A DNA stretch of 64,000 bases, taken from positions 85,033,405 through 85,097,404 of the forward strand of contig CM039182.1 in NCBI GenBank assembly GCA_008360975.2, read 5' to 3'. Below the pieces are notes generated by a model. It worked only from the letters and a program-made list of their open reading frames with translations. It was not told the origin of the DNA and did not search any database. Position numbers and translations under genes: made by a program. This document shows, piece after piece, positions 37,341 through 51,135 of this stretch; position 1 is the stretch's first letter; each line of letters opens with the position of its first letter. Source of the stretch: Lichenostomus cassidix. Its lineage: Eukaryota; Chordata; Aves; Passeriformes; Meliphagidae.

Positions 37341-40300
37341 CTTTGAAATCACTCCAGTAACCAGAACTGCCTCGGCATTAGCTAAACAATAAATATTACA
37401 TCTGGTTCTTCTTTAGCTTTACCATTACTTTTTATCTCAATCCTGCACAGCACTACAGCACATATATCACCACCTCAAACTCCTGTGCCTGAAATCAAAG
37501 TATAAACTGGCTATACTTTGCTGCTGTAGTGTGTTAATATTCTGGTTGCTAAGGTGATGCACTTATCGAGTTAACTCTTGACGAGAAGTTTGCCTGAATA
37601 ACATGACAATATGAGTCAGTGCAGAGCACTGTACAATGACAGCTAGATAACTCCTGATTTTTCAAGCTGAGTCCTTTAAAATTAATATAGACATTCCCAA
37701 GCTACACTGTATTCTGGAGCACAGCATATACATATGCCTAATTTTCTACAGTGCCACCAAAATAAACAACTAAAAATTCCCCCGTGCTCCAGAAAACAGA
37801 ATTTGTTTCTGTCTTTTTTTTCCCCTCCATGAAAAGGACTGCAATATTATAGCATTCTGGACACTGCTTTAAAGGGAGAGAGAAACAAATATGGACACTT
37901 TTTTCTATGTTCACTGGGTGACTATTCATAGCTGAATGACGTTAAAGCCTCAGTAAAGAATGCACAAATTTTGGATGCATAAGTTGGAATAAAGAAGAAG
38001 GGACAGGAGACAGCCTTTTGGGGAAAACAGTCTGTTAGCCTCCTCCTGCCCCCATCCATCTGCACTTGTATCTTTACTCAGCCAGAAAATATTTCAGTGA
38101 ACACCCATCCTTGCAATTTGGAAAAAGCATTTAGTGACGCTATCATCTTCCTACTTTGTACTTCTAGCCACCTACACGTGACATTGTGTTTCTCTAATAG
38201 GCCATTATGCTGTCTGCTTGAAAGCGTTTGTTTGATACAACTCCTTGCAAAAGTACTAGAACTCACATTTACTTCTATCTTTCTAAAATGTATTTCAGAT
38301 GTTTAATGCTTTTTTCTTTTTCCTCTTCTCTTCCCCCCCCCCCTTTAATGATGCTACTTGCAAATTAAAGCAGCTCTCTACCTGTAACTTCAGATCTGCT
38401 CTCCCATATTATAGTTGATCCTTCATAACCTGTTCATAACAGTCAGGAAGGCTGCAGTTAAGTAATTTGGTTTTAACACTCTCCACTCTCCCTGCATTAC
38501 CACACAAAAAGCTTAGAGTTAGGAAAAAAATCCATCCAGCTCTCACTATCCCCACAGATGTCTTGCTAATTCCCACTGAATGAAGTGGAAGAAGTGCTAG
38601 GGGTCTGCTTTCAGAGCTGACAGCCTTTCAAGAACAGCTGTTAACCAGATTCAAACAACCAGTAAGGACATTCTGAGACAAGCTGGAAGAGAACAGTGCC
38701 ATTCTTCCCTTAAATTGTAAGCAATTACAATTGAAAAAAAAAATCCTATTCAATTATTAGCTGTCCTTAAAAATCAAAAGTGAAATCAAAACTCATCTGC
38801 CTTCTGGACATAACAGTTGGACATCCATGTGGAAAGCAGAGGCACCTTTCATTTTCTAACCTTATTTTATAGGCATTCTGCTTGGAGATAGCGTAAAGAT
38901 CAGCCAGAGGAGCCAGGTGATTCAGACTGGGAGCTGCAGACCACTCCTAGCATGTGACAGAGAGCAATCATCAAGGTGAACAGTTGTAGATGCAAATGAG
39001 CTCTAATACTGAATGATGTGAGCAGCCAAAGTTCTGAGCTATCTGCATACACAAAAGTCACTCAGTGCCAGCACTAGGTGACATTGATGAAGATCACTGC
39101 ATATCAGTGACTAAAAAGTTGAGGGGAAATGGGATTATTTACTCTTCTGCCCCTCCATTTAACATTCAACATACAAGTGATTTTTGAAGGCAGAGATATC
39201 CAAAGCCTTCTTGTGTGTGTAGTTAGGAGTCTATTGAACAAGAAACCACTCCCTACTCTCCCCTGTTGGTCTAAGACCTTAAAAAGAGCACACAGACAAC
39301 ACCTGTATGATTTATTTTCATGGCTTTTAATTCATGTGCTTAGGTCAAGCAACTCCTGGAAGATGTGAATATCCCTTCCCTCCAGCCAGCACACTCCCGG
39401 TCTCCTGAAGGAAAAGAGGGAAGCAGAAATGACAGGCAGATGTTCCTGAAGAACTCCATGCTGTGAAAACAGCAATGCGAAGAATACTTTTGTTCCTCCA
39501 TAAGAGCAGGCCTTTCTTTTTAGATTTTGATGCTAGAGTCAAGTCAGTATCTTTCTACCCAAGTTGCAGTTTAAGTTTCTTTAGAAGTTTTCTATTCCTT
39601 GGCAATCACCATTTCCAAAAGTGAGTCAGTTCCATGATAATATCTCTTTGTGGCAGTCACCCCTCTCAGCTCCCCAAATCCCAGACACAGACCAAGTATG
39701 AAGCATGCCCATGTGCCTTGCCACTGGACTTGCTGATAGTCTCCTACCCCAGGCAGACCTACTTTTCCAATGCTAATGCCAGCCCTATAATTGTATCCCT
39801 TTTTTCCTTTTAGTCCTTTGAACACTCTATCCCTTGGATGTTTCTTAGGATGGGATTCCAGAGCTCTAAGGCCCCTTCAAAGAAAAGGAAGAAATCCAGG
39901 GTCACTTTCCCAGACTACAGTGGTGGATTCCTGTCTCTGCCCAGCACTATGCAGTATTTATTTCATCTTCTGGCTTTCTTATGCTTTGCTCTAAAGCAAT
40001 GAGAGTTTCTTGATTGGCAAGAGCACTGATCAGACCAGCAATAATCTGCTTACATGCTTCATCAGTGAAACAGAGCTAGGCTACAGCAGGCTTGTACTGC
40101 ACATCATCACCAGACCCACTGGGGATTAGGATGATTATAGCAGTGACCAAGGCCATGGAAAGGATTTTTGTCCTGATCATGCTTTTCCTGCTGACACACT
40201 ATCTGCAGCAGCCATTTCCTTAGTCAGGTTAATGAAACCCTCTCGTTTGTGTTTTCTCATTTAGGATGACAACTGCTATAAAAAAAGATAACCTCTCTGA

Positions 40301-43300
40301 CCTCAGCCATTATCTCTCACTGTGGTTTTTCATCACTGAATCTGTTAATTGAAACTACAGAGTCAGAAGAGCAGTACTCTACATAGTTTAGCTCCTAATC
40401 ATGTGAAACCTGAATCCCAGTGAGGAATTAATGTATAACACTAATTATGACTGACATTCCCTGTTAGGGTGGGAGATAAAAATCACATCACAGTGTAGCT
40501 GGAATGGTCTTGCAACCTCTCTGCAGCTGGCTTAATGTTTCTATACAAATACCTTGACCTTTAGAAAAGAGAGAGGGGAGGAAAAGCAGGAGATGTTTTT
40601 AGCGTTAAATTATTCCCATTTGTAACTCTATGAATGGCACATTTGGTCCAATTTCCAGTCTCTGGCATTTCTAAACTGCCATGTTACAAAGAGGCAGCAA
40701 ACTATAAACTTTCTCCCTGGAGAGAAGGCAGGCAATCAAGTCAGTACTCCAGCCAGCAGGTCTGTGATGCTGCTGTGCCAGAAATCCAGCACCCACAGAC
40801 AGCGTGGGGGTCTCCATGAGGTTACAGCACAGGGCCATAAGCAACGAGGTAAATACAGCAAAAAGGAGCTAACAAGATATCTGCATAGATGGTGCCTCTG
40901 CAAAGGCATAAAGGTGGTGCAGAATTAGGACTCAGTTCCTTTTAGCCACTCTGCAATGTTCTTAATTCACACAAGTACTGGAGAAGGCAGTTCCCAGACT
41001 AGTATTTATTCCTCTCATTCTCCAATGTTATAAAAGGGTCTGGGAAGAGAAAGGGGGGAAAAAATGAAGAAATAATCAATATGGAAAGAAAATGGAGTCT
41101 TTGAATGAAAGTCACACAGGGTTTGTCTTCCTGCAAGTCTTGCCTTTTTTCCAGCATCACTAGGAGGTATTGCTCATATGCTGAATGTAATGAGTAGTCA
41201 CCAGTCACCAGTCAGCAACTTTACAATGTAAATAAATGTCTCAAGTGGGGGATTTGTTTAGGAATCTGATCTGACAGTTTGCCACAGATTTAAATTTACT
41301 TCTCCTCCACCATAGCTTCACTGTGATCCAAGAGGTTTTGAAAATTGACTAAAAACTGAATTCACACAAAGTAAAGACATCTGTGTTGGGGGGTGGAAGG
41401 GAATGAAATTAATTCTGGGTCCTTATGTCATCTCCTAAAAAGACCAGGAGACAGTCTAATGGTGTTTTCACACAACAGGTAAACAGAAAAGAACAAGGTT
41501 AAACAAAATCAAGAAACAAAGATCTCATATTTTGGACAGGTGCTCTAAAGTTCCTTCTGTTTGTTTGCATGTTTTTCTATAATTTTCAACTCAAATACAT
41601 TGCTTCCTTTGTTTGTATAATCTTAGTTTCACCAGTTTCCATATACTAGAACTAGTTGAGGGAACAATTTAAATATATTAAAGCAAAAAATATAAATTCC
41701 ATGCCTAAAATACTATTGAAGCAAAAAACCTATCATATATTTGCGTAATTGGGGGTCCCATATCTCTCAAATGAATTTTTTTGTTTACATGGGTTTTGCA
41801 ATATTTTTTTTTTATATGAGCAGGAAATAACATATTCAGACTTTTCAGCATCTGATAGTGAAGACTTAGAGAGTAGCCTTGATAAAGTTTGCATTCTAGC
41901 TCCCATTTGGCACTTTACAGCCCACAAAAGCTACAGCAGTGCCTTTATCATGAAGTTTGGGAGTAGAAGAGATACAAGACTGTCACACCCAGCAACCAGG
42001 AAGGTACAAAAGAATCAGCCTGTGGATGGACAGCTCTGTTAGTTTAGTGATGCTTGGCAGGTACACACTGTATAACAAAGTTTGCTTTTTGAAATGCTCA
42101 AATTTGTCACTGCTCCTAGCAGCATCCACTGTTCTCAAGACAACTGTGGAATCTCCCCTTTTACCACCCCATCTTCATGCCAGTCATAAGCAGGATCTGA
42201 ATTCAGCCTCACATTCACAACAAATTATTTACTGGCAGCTAGAGTGAGAAATGGGAAGTTGGGCAGATTTACAATTCTGTTAGACAGCTACACAAACATT
42301 TTCAGATGTTTAACATTTACAGGAGTGGATGAGATTGTGCATTAGGTTTCTCTATCTGTGAACATAGTTTGTAATCATGAAATTGCAAGCTGTGTGGACA
42401 TATGCTTTAGTTGGATTGCAGAACATTTAATCTAAGGACTCATGACAGCAGCAGGAGTTTACATTTCTGCATATAACCTAAGATATGCTCCATGCATCCT
42501 CACACATATCTGTCCCCAGTGCTAAGAATTCATGGCAAAGCAAATGAGTTCAGTCTGCTATATTTGGAAACAGGCAGAGCTACAGAGAGCTGGGGTGATG
42601 GGGGAATAGACATCTCATGGGGGACCTATACAGGACATCTTGCCTGAAAAGCCATTGTAAGTGCAGGGTTGCCAGCAAAAGGAAATACAGAAAATATACT
42701 TAAGTCTTGCCAGTTCAGATAGCAGCTGAGTTGTGGGGAAATAGGCTGTGTGATGGAAGGATGTCCTGGTTTCAGCCACAACCAAGGGGAATACCCACAC
42801 ATGAAAAGATGTTTTACTACTGCTCTGGCAACAGCATGAATTTTTATTTCTAGTTCTGTAAGGCAAAAACACAATCTCTGTGCTGTCTGATTTGAAAAAC
42901 AGGTGGCAAACAGTCATCTCCAAGGGAGCAGTATGAAACTTGCAGCCACAGATGCTGCTCTGAGGGGAAAGGAGTTATTAAATCAATGGTCAGAGAGAAA
43001 AGGAGAACTTAGATCAATGGCCTCAATTTAGGGACCTTCCTGGGAAACAGGACACTCATTTACACCCTGAAGAGCAATCAGGATTTTTTTGCAGAAGTTG
43101 TTATAATGGCTTCAAAATAGTTTTAATGGGTAGAACTGACAGCATCATCTCTGCATCACTTCTGTTACCTGAAGAGCCCCAGAGGCAGAAGAGCTACAGT
43201 GTCCCTCTCTGGACTATGTGTGCGCCAGCCAGCAGCATGGTGCTGCTCCTGGAGCACAGTGGGATGGGTATAATCCCACTGCTGAGCACACATACCTGGC

Positions 43301-46245
43301 TCCAGGCCTGGAGGAGCTCCTACAAGATGCCCAGACAGAGATCTTAAATCACATAACACGAGAATGCTGGTACATAACTCTCCCAGTCATGGTCAACAGC
43401 CTGGAGTAAAATTTCAGTGGGAAAGTGATACAAAACCTGTAGGGAAGCATGGCATAACCAAGACTGTGTGCTGTACTGGTGCTCCCTGCCCTTTCTGCAG
43501 AAGGAAAGTAGCTTCCATGGTGGCCAGCAAGCCAAATGCAATGAGAATAACCTACAGCAGTGATCTCAGGTGGCAGCAAGAGGCTGAAGTCATTATTCTC
43601 ACAGGAGCTGAAAGACCCCAATAACAGCACATGGTGCATTTGGGCTGCAGACATCCAACTCCCATCTGCTGCCAGCCAGCCTTCCCAGAGTCTGGGCTGT
43701 AGGAAGGGCTTTGGGCAGTTGCTTGTCTTCCGTGCCAGAGGGAGAATAAATGCCTACAGCACATCACCATCAAAACATGGCTACTGCTGGGTACATCCTC
43801 AAGTGCAACACTCCAGTTGCCATTTTTAAGAGCAACTCATCTGTTTCTCTGTTGTGCTGGAATATAGAAAAACTCAGTTTCTGTGTTGTGCTAGGCTGGA
43901 ACCTTCCACTGCAGGCAGGAACAATGAGCTGACAGATACCTGCAAGATGCCTCTTCGGTAAATATACTACCTCTCTCAAGCACCACACTATGTTAACATC
44001 AGTAGCAGCTGGAGACCAAGCTAAAGTTTGCAGTTTTTTCCTTCCTGACCTTGCTTTCCTGACCTTCAACATATGAAATCTGCTCCCTGTTACTTTGAGG
44101 CTGCTGGAAGCTTCCAGGAATGAGCAATTTCTCTGACACAGATCTTGCTAAAAGGAGTCCTAGACAAACGTACAGTAATGTCTAAAGACTCGCAAACTAC
44201 TCCCAGGAAAATATCAAGTGGAAATATTTACAGGTTATAAGAAAAATAAATGTTTCAAAGCCTGCGATAAGCATGTTTTCCACTCATAAACTGGCATTCC
44301 ACAACTCTCAGTTGAATACTACAAATGTGTTTATTTAAAAAATATATTAAAATGAATGAGAAAGTAGAATTTAAAAAAAAATTATCAAGAACAGATGAAG
44401 CATTTGCCCACTACAGAAAAGGCAGGAAAAGGAAGAACATGCCTGAAATCAGCTGCAAACAAAAAAACCCCCAGCAAAAACTATATGAAATTTTTCTATA
44501 GTTCCCACCAGCATAGGGTCTATGGTTCTTTAAGAAAAACTGTTATCTTTCTGTGATTGCTTTAACTCCAAAGTACTCCTTGGCTGCCTGAGTTTTGCTA
44601 AGGTAATTGAATTTTCTGAATTCCTTCTTCTTTTCCCATTGTGGGGAAAGTTTAAACACCTTAAAATCTTGCCTAAAGCTTTTTAAATGACAAAGACAGT
44701 CTCATAAACCTGCCTGAATTTAGGCCTAGCTGAGAGTATAAATTTGATATAGAATTATTTGGAATTTGTACTAGAAAAAAGGAAGCAAGGCTTTCAGAGG
44801 AAGCCAGTTCAGAAGTTCACTTTTTAAGAAAACCAGAAGTAGTATACGTGGGTAAAATCACTCTCTAACACCCCAGACACAGATATGTAGTAGAATTGTT
44901 TAAAAAACAGTTCAGACTGAACTGTTCCTTATACCTTTATCAAAAAGCAAATTAAAAATGAAGAAGTAATTCCCCAGTTATTCCAATAGGGAAGGAAGAG
45001 ATGGAGGGAACAGAGGGAATGCTCACTAACTGAGTGACAATCAGCAGGCATCCATCTATTTTGTTGAAGCTGCAGTGTGCCAGAAGCACCACTAGTACAC
45101 TTTGCATTGTAGTGCCTCTTTCTGCCCTTTACTTCAGGTTATTTTTCTCAAAACTGGTATGAAAGAGCTTCTTTCCTTGCCTAGTGGTCCCAGCAGACTT
45201 TAAACTATCTGATTGGCATAAGATATGCCCATAAAAGAGAAAATAAACAACTGAAGGACTCTGGAAATGCACTCCTTTGGAAATATGTTTCCTTGAGAAC
45301 ATTGTTAGCCCTGTCCACACCCTCTTCTGTAAGGAAAAGTTGCACATGCTGGAATTTATGCCTGCAGGTACCGTGCTCAGACCAAAGGTCTTTATGTTAG
45401 GATGAAGTATTATGTGTTCTTGGGATGCGTTGGGAACAATATCCACAGCAGGTGGCAGAAAAATGCCTCCTTGGAAGACAAGACAGAAGGCACTAATTAC
45501 TTTCAGTTTAAAGATTAAAATACAGACATTTGCATGGTGTTACACATCACTAGTCTACTCCTCCATATCATTAGTCCTTCCACGGACTTCAAAGCAGAAC
45601 AAATTTCTTTCATGGAGAAGCATACTTTCATTAGTGCCACAGTGAGAAGGTCTAATCCCTCCTTCCCCCTCCCATCCTGCCATTCCCATTCTCCACTGAA
45701 CAGGAAACTAAATCTCAAATCAGCTTTTCCTTTTTCTTGCACAGGTGCTCAAGAAAGACCTCAAAGGATAGCTGTTTAGGAAACAGTGGGAGAGAGCAGA
45801 CTTTGAAAACATGGAAGAACCCCACTGTGAGCATTTTTCTTGATGGATCCAGGGCTGTATTTACAACAAGGAAATTAAAATAATCCTGCAAAATAAAATG
45901 GTCCTTTTCAGTACCTCAGCTCTTGGCCACATGTGGAACTTAAATAACTCCATGTGTGCTACAGTATAATTAACAACTCCATTACACTTAGTACACAACT
46001 TCTGCATTTGGCTTAGAGACTCATTTCAAGGATAAAGCCCACGGCGTTCCAAACCTGGTGACCCAAAAGTCAAACATTGAGCAAAACAGTAATTTGGTAT
46101 CTGCATGCATTCATATATGAGGCCACTTTAAATGATTTTACTAAGTTTGACACACAGCAAGATTGTTTCCTGAATCATACTTTCTCTTTTCCTTCTCCCT
46201 TTAGCCCATTAGGAAATCCATTTTTGTTCTCAGCCAATGCAGGGT

Positions 46246-46256
46246 GGGGGGGGGGG
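46246..46256 (+). repeat. G11 homopolymer
   Basis: A GGGT leader followed by G11. Short low-complexity tract with no coding context. Confidence 0.9.
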
Positions 46257-48272
46257 AACAAAAACATAAAAGCAACAGTTTAATACTTCTTCAAAAGCAT
46301 TCAGAAGAATGGGAGCTGGGGTTCAGGAAAATAGTTAGCTTGTTAAGGCTGTCCAAAGCAACAAAAACCCAATCCTCCCCATCTGTACATATAAATACGG
46401 CACTTAACCATTGAAACAACTTCCTGGTACTTTTGGCCTGACCAGGCAATTACTAGAAGCCAGCATTTCTTTCATTTAAACGTTATCTTTTAGAGACAGG
46501 CTAGCTCAGTTCCAGTGTCACCACCTCTGCGTCTATAAAATGCTGAAGATTACTTCACATGAAATGCTTACTGGATTGAAATTACAGTCCCAAGTCACAA
46601 GCAAACAGGAGAAATAGGGACTTGAAACAGCATGGAAAGGAAAAGGGCTGTATTTGCAGAAGACAGGCAACATAATGTGGTTTGTACATACACTTCAAGT
46701 TTGGTAGCAGTTTCTCCTGAAACCACATTTGGATGTTTGTTAGACTTGAAATTACAGCTTTAGTTACTTACTTTGTACAGCTATAACAGCCTCTAAGACA
46801 GTATTTAAATATTAATGAAAGAAAGCTATTCCATCACTCAGGCTTCCCACCTGAATGATCACAGCAAGGTCTCCTAGGCAGATTTCTACAGAATTTAGCC
46901 AACCTATACCTCTGATAAGCAAATCAATTTGATACAGAAAGGTCCATTGGTAATCAGATGATAAGCAGAAAGCAATTTGACAAAATGTATTTGCACATTA
47001 GATCAGGAACAAGGGGACATGTGGAGACATGAAAGAATCAGTATTGGCACTTGAGACAGGCTAGTTCAGACCAAATATTTAGTTGTGGTTTTGCTTGGAC
47101 CTAATTAAAACATTAAAAAGTCAAGTTCAGAAAAATTCACTTAGCTTTTAATAATGTATCTCTTTTTCCTACTAACTTCTTGAAACACGAGCACCTATAA
47201 ATGTATTTTACCAAATCTGCTACAAGTTTTACTCACAGATAGATCAGTTAAAGGTTTACCATCTGTTGGTGGTTTTTGCTGACAATTGCCTCAATACAGT
47301 AATTGATCATAGACAGAAGTATACTGTGCTCATTTTTTTCACTTTTCCCAAATACAGTAAGTTTGTCATGGTGTAACTTGGGGCCACAGCGATGTGAGGC
47401 CATGTGAGGGATAAGTGAGGGAAGATAACAGTTAAAAAGGTTTACTGCTTTTAGTACAATACTACTTTTCTTAAGAGCTAAGATCTAGGAGATTTTCAGG
47501 ATTTAGCAGCTAGTAGTATGATCTACACAAGGGAATATTTCTATCATTTACCAACCAAGGCCAAGGAAATATTATGAATACTTTATTTAGATCTTGAAAA
47601 ACTTGATTTTAGTAACAAAACAGATATTAATACATGAAGGATATGGCTTTAATACACATCATAATGTAGCCTGCTACTAAAAGTTTGATTCTCCTTTTTT
47701 CCTGGTCCCTAGCTTAAAAAAACAAAAAGAACATAAAAGAAAACCAATAATGGTGTTTGTCTCTACTGAGAAAAGTATAATAAAGTTACATTCTCCTTTA
47801 TATATCAAGATTTTAGACAGGACTGGAAGTGCTCCAGGCCAGCTCTGACAGATATGGTAAACACAATTTCAGACTTCATACAAAAACAGAAATCAGAATT
47901 ATATGTTCTTAAAGAAATAATGCAAAAGAATGCAGACATAATGGACTGATGTAAACATCGAAGGAATATTTCATTTGTTTAGTGCTGACTATCAGATAAT
48001 TTTAATTATTTGGAGTAATATTTTTGAAGGCTGTGAGGTGGGGATTTTTACCAAGTTCAACTTTTTGCTGTCTTATTCCTGTTTTTCTACTGTGCAAAAA
48101 TACCCTACAAAAGTGTTCATAACTGCTATGCAGCAGGAATATGTAGTACACACCCAAGTTCCCATAGCTGATTCAAGTATCTAACTCATCTCAATAGCTG
48201 ACAGTATTTTTGTAGAAGGACCCATGTGGGAGAGCCTTTCCTGTCTCCATTTTTACTTTGGGCAGTGCTTTA

Positions 48273-48298
48273 CAGGAAAACAGTTCAGGAAAACAGCT
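48273..48298 (+). repeat. 13-bp near-exact tandem duplication
   Basis: CAGGAAAACAGTT is followed by CAGGAAAACAGCT, differing at one base. Local duplication only. Confidence 0.9.
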
Positions 48299-51118
48299 CA
48301 TCCTCTGCAAAGAGCCACTCCATGGTGAAAAATGCAGCAGCACAAACTAAATAGCAGTGGATGAGGAAATAAGAACCAGAGAATATCTGTTTTCATGGTT
48401 TATCTTCTGCTACCTCATTCCTGCTTGGAATAGGGCAAAGACATCTCTTTCTTCTATAGCTATCTAACTTAGTGGAGCTTGGTGCAAATTTTGCCATAGA
48501 TCTCATATTAATTCATACCATACCATTTGCATAATTCATATGCAATTATAATAAAAACATTAATTATAGCATACAGATTAATATATTATGTGCTATATAT
48601 TATCATAGTTCAGACAATAACTATATATTTCCTCTTAGTTTCACATTAATTCCAAACTGAATATTTATATCTGGGATTCTTAATTAAAAATACTATTCCA
48701 AGAACCCAAATACTCATATATGTTCAGGTTCTTAATTCCTCTTGAATTCAGTGGTGTGGGATTTAAGCATTTTCATATTTCAGAGTCTCTTGAAAACAGT
48801 CATTATCCAATGATTCCCTACAGACTTTAGGGAGGGCAGATATAAAGAAAGCAAATATTCAGGAGCTCTTCCAGTGGGAGATACAGCCTCCATAAGCATC
48901 AAGCATGGAGGAAAGATTGTTAGTCTGGCTAACAATTATACTGTATCTAAAATACCATACAATTAGCTGCCCAAAATTTATAAGATCAAAAGTGATTCTT
49001 TTATTCCAACAGCATCCCACATTTCATTGCTGTTCGGAGTTGCTAGAATAACTCTGTTCTCCATATTTATTATGGGTTTACTGTCTTAGGTTATCTGGCA
49101 GGGACCTAGCACACAGAAATTCCCTCCTTTGCAGCAGAGACCTACTGATGAGCTGTTTTCATAGAATCATAAAGGCATTTATATTCATACACATTTCATT
49201 TCTACAGAGCAGAACACAGCTGATGACGAGAGATCCAGAGGATGGAACCTATGGGTGATACTAGTGTCATCTCTCTCCACCAAGGTGCACCAGTTCCCCG
49301 AACCAAGCTTTTCCAAGATCAGTTGGAATCACAGTAGTAACAAATGCACATACTTACAGCTGGAAAAAAAGCTCAATTATTTTCCAGAATTCACCTAACT
49401 GCATAGCAAATAATTTTCACAGTCTGATACTTCAGAACGATCATGTCAACAGTGAGACTTAATTCCCACTGCACACCAAGCAGCTTCAAGACTCTGAGAG
49501 GGAAACATGAGAAGCCTTATTTTTAGCCACACAGATCATCAGTTCCTCACAACAGGAGCAGAGTGGCAGTTTCAAGCTTTCAGGTCAGCCAGTGCGGCAA
49601 GACCTCTTTCACCTAAATTCACCCCAGGATTCAGAGTTCAAACATGTTCAATGTTTGCAACTGAGCATCAGCTATCACAGCAGCATAGGTACCTGGGCTT
49701 TCTACACCCTCTGTGGATGCAGTACCAAGAAGGGAATACAGAACAGGTAGCCTGTGGAAAGCAGAGGTTCTCACACACCTGAGGTAACACTGGAGACTGC
49801 AACTTGACTCAACCCAAACCCAGGGGGTGACTAGAAAAAAGATTCCACTGGTAATACAGAGGGAGAAAAAAAATCTATGCAGAATTTGAATGCCCATGTT
49901 CTTTGGGGAGGAAAAAAGGGGCTTTACCCAATATAGCCTTATGCAGTAAACTAGAAGGGGAAGGCAACCAAGGCTGAGTTCTTTGCCTCAGAAGAGATAA
50001 CAAAGGGGCGTTTCAACCCTGTCTAGGTGCTTTTGCTAACTATCCACAAGGAGCACTCTTTACATCAACCTGAGCAGGTAAGACCTGTGCTGCAATTCTT
50101 ATTACTCATCTGAGTGATCTCAGTATGTAAGTAAATTATGATTTTCACTCCTTTGTGCACAAAATTATTAGAAGATTCCAAGCCTTGTTTTTCCATAAAT
50201 ATCCCATTTCCTACAAATCAATGCTCTTTCATGTAATTTGGAAACTTTAAGCACTTTCTGGCAGAGGAGAAAACTTAATCTAGATCTTCCCATATTTCAG
50301 GTCAGTGATCTGTTTCCAGTCTAAGATCAGACCACCTCTGGTAATCCTGGTCCACTGAAGTACTTTGTACAAGGTGATTTCACCCATGTGCTACCTTTGC
50401 TTCTATTGCCTCTCAAACCTGCAAACCCTTAAGCAGACACAGCTAATTTTATTCATATTACACAACTGAAAGTCTGACTCAGTATGAGCACTCCTCTCGC
50501 AGAGGACAGCAGAGTGAGAGACAAGCATTACCCTGAAGACAGGCAAATTAAACTGCTATCTCCATTGTACAGGCTAAGCAGCAGAGAGGGAGATTAGGCG
50601 AGTTGCCAGAGGTCGCAGGAGAAAACATCTGTGATAGTGTGAGGAGCTGAGCCACCTTGAACCCTGTTCAAAGCTGCAGACCACGCTTGCCTTTAGCCTA
50701 TAACTAAAAGTACAGGGGGAGCTTTACTTCTGTGAGCCTGGAAGGCAGGTTTTTTTCTCAGGTGTTACCAACTTTGTGAATAGTTTTGCTCATCTGTCTC
50801 GTGACATTTCCCACTGCTGCTGCATGCAAGGTCTCACACTGCAGAGGGGAAGAAGAGATTGCTGCTCACAAATCCAGGAAATATGAAACCTTAAGGAATC
50901 ACCAGAAGAGCTGACAGGCAGGCAGAGCATCCTAAACAACTTCAACTCATCCCTTAATCAATTGAATTACTTTCCAGCTGATTGAGCCCCTTAGGTTTTC
51001 AAATCCCAGCATACAGATCAAGTATTAAAAAACTACCTTTTGGTCTGCCTTTGTAACTGTAAGATTCAAGGTCAATTCCAAATAGGAGATCTTCACACAA
51101 ATCTTCAAGGTGATGACC

Positions 51119-51135
51119 AAAAAAAAAAAAAAAAA
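51119..51135 (+). repeat. A17 homopolymer
   Basis: Uninterrupted A17 in AT-rich DNA, with no retrogene body seen to its left. Confidence 0.9.

Noticed and set aside
42762..42775. TGTCCTGGTTTCAG, like the start of a common songbird LTR
   Set aside because: Only about 14 bp agree with my memory of the LTR start. No downstream promoter elements or opposite end are seen.
45724..45745. Pyrimidine tract and TTGCACAG, a good splice-acceptor look-alike
   Set aside because: The frame that follows closes within about 40 bases and no donor or poly(A) signal is paired with it.
47367..47385. TGTCATGGTGTAACTTGG, resembling another bird LTR start
   Set aside because: Similarity ends after about 14 bases and no LTR body follows.
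49160..49178. CATAGAATCATAAAGGCA, like the CR1 terminal tail
   Set aside because: Under 20 bp, with no CR1 body on either side. Could be chance or an unrecoverable relic.
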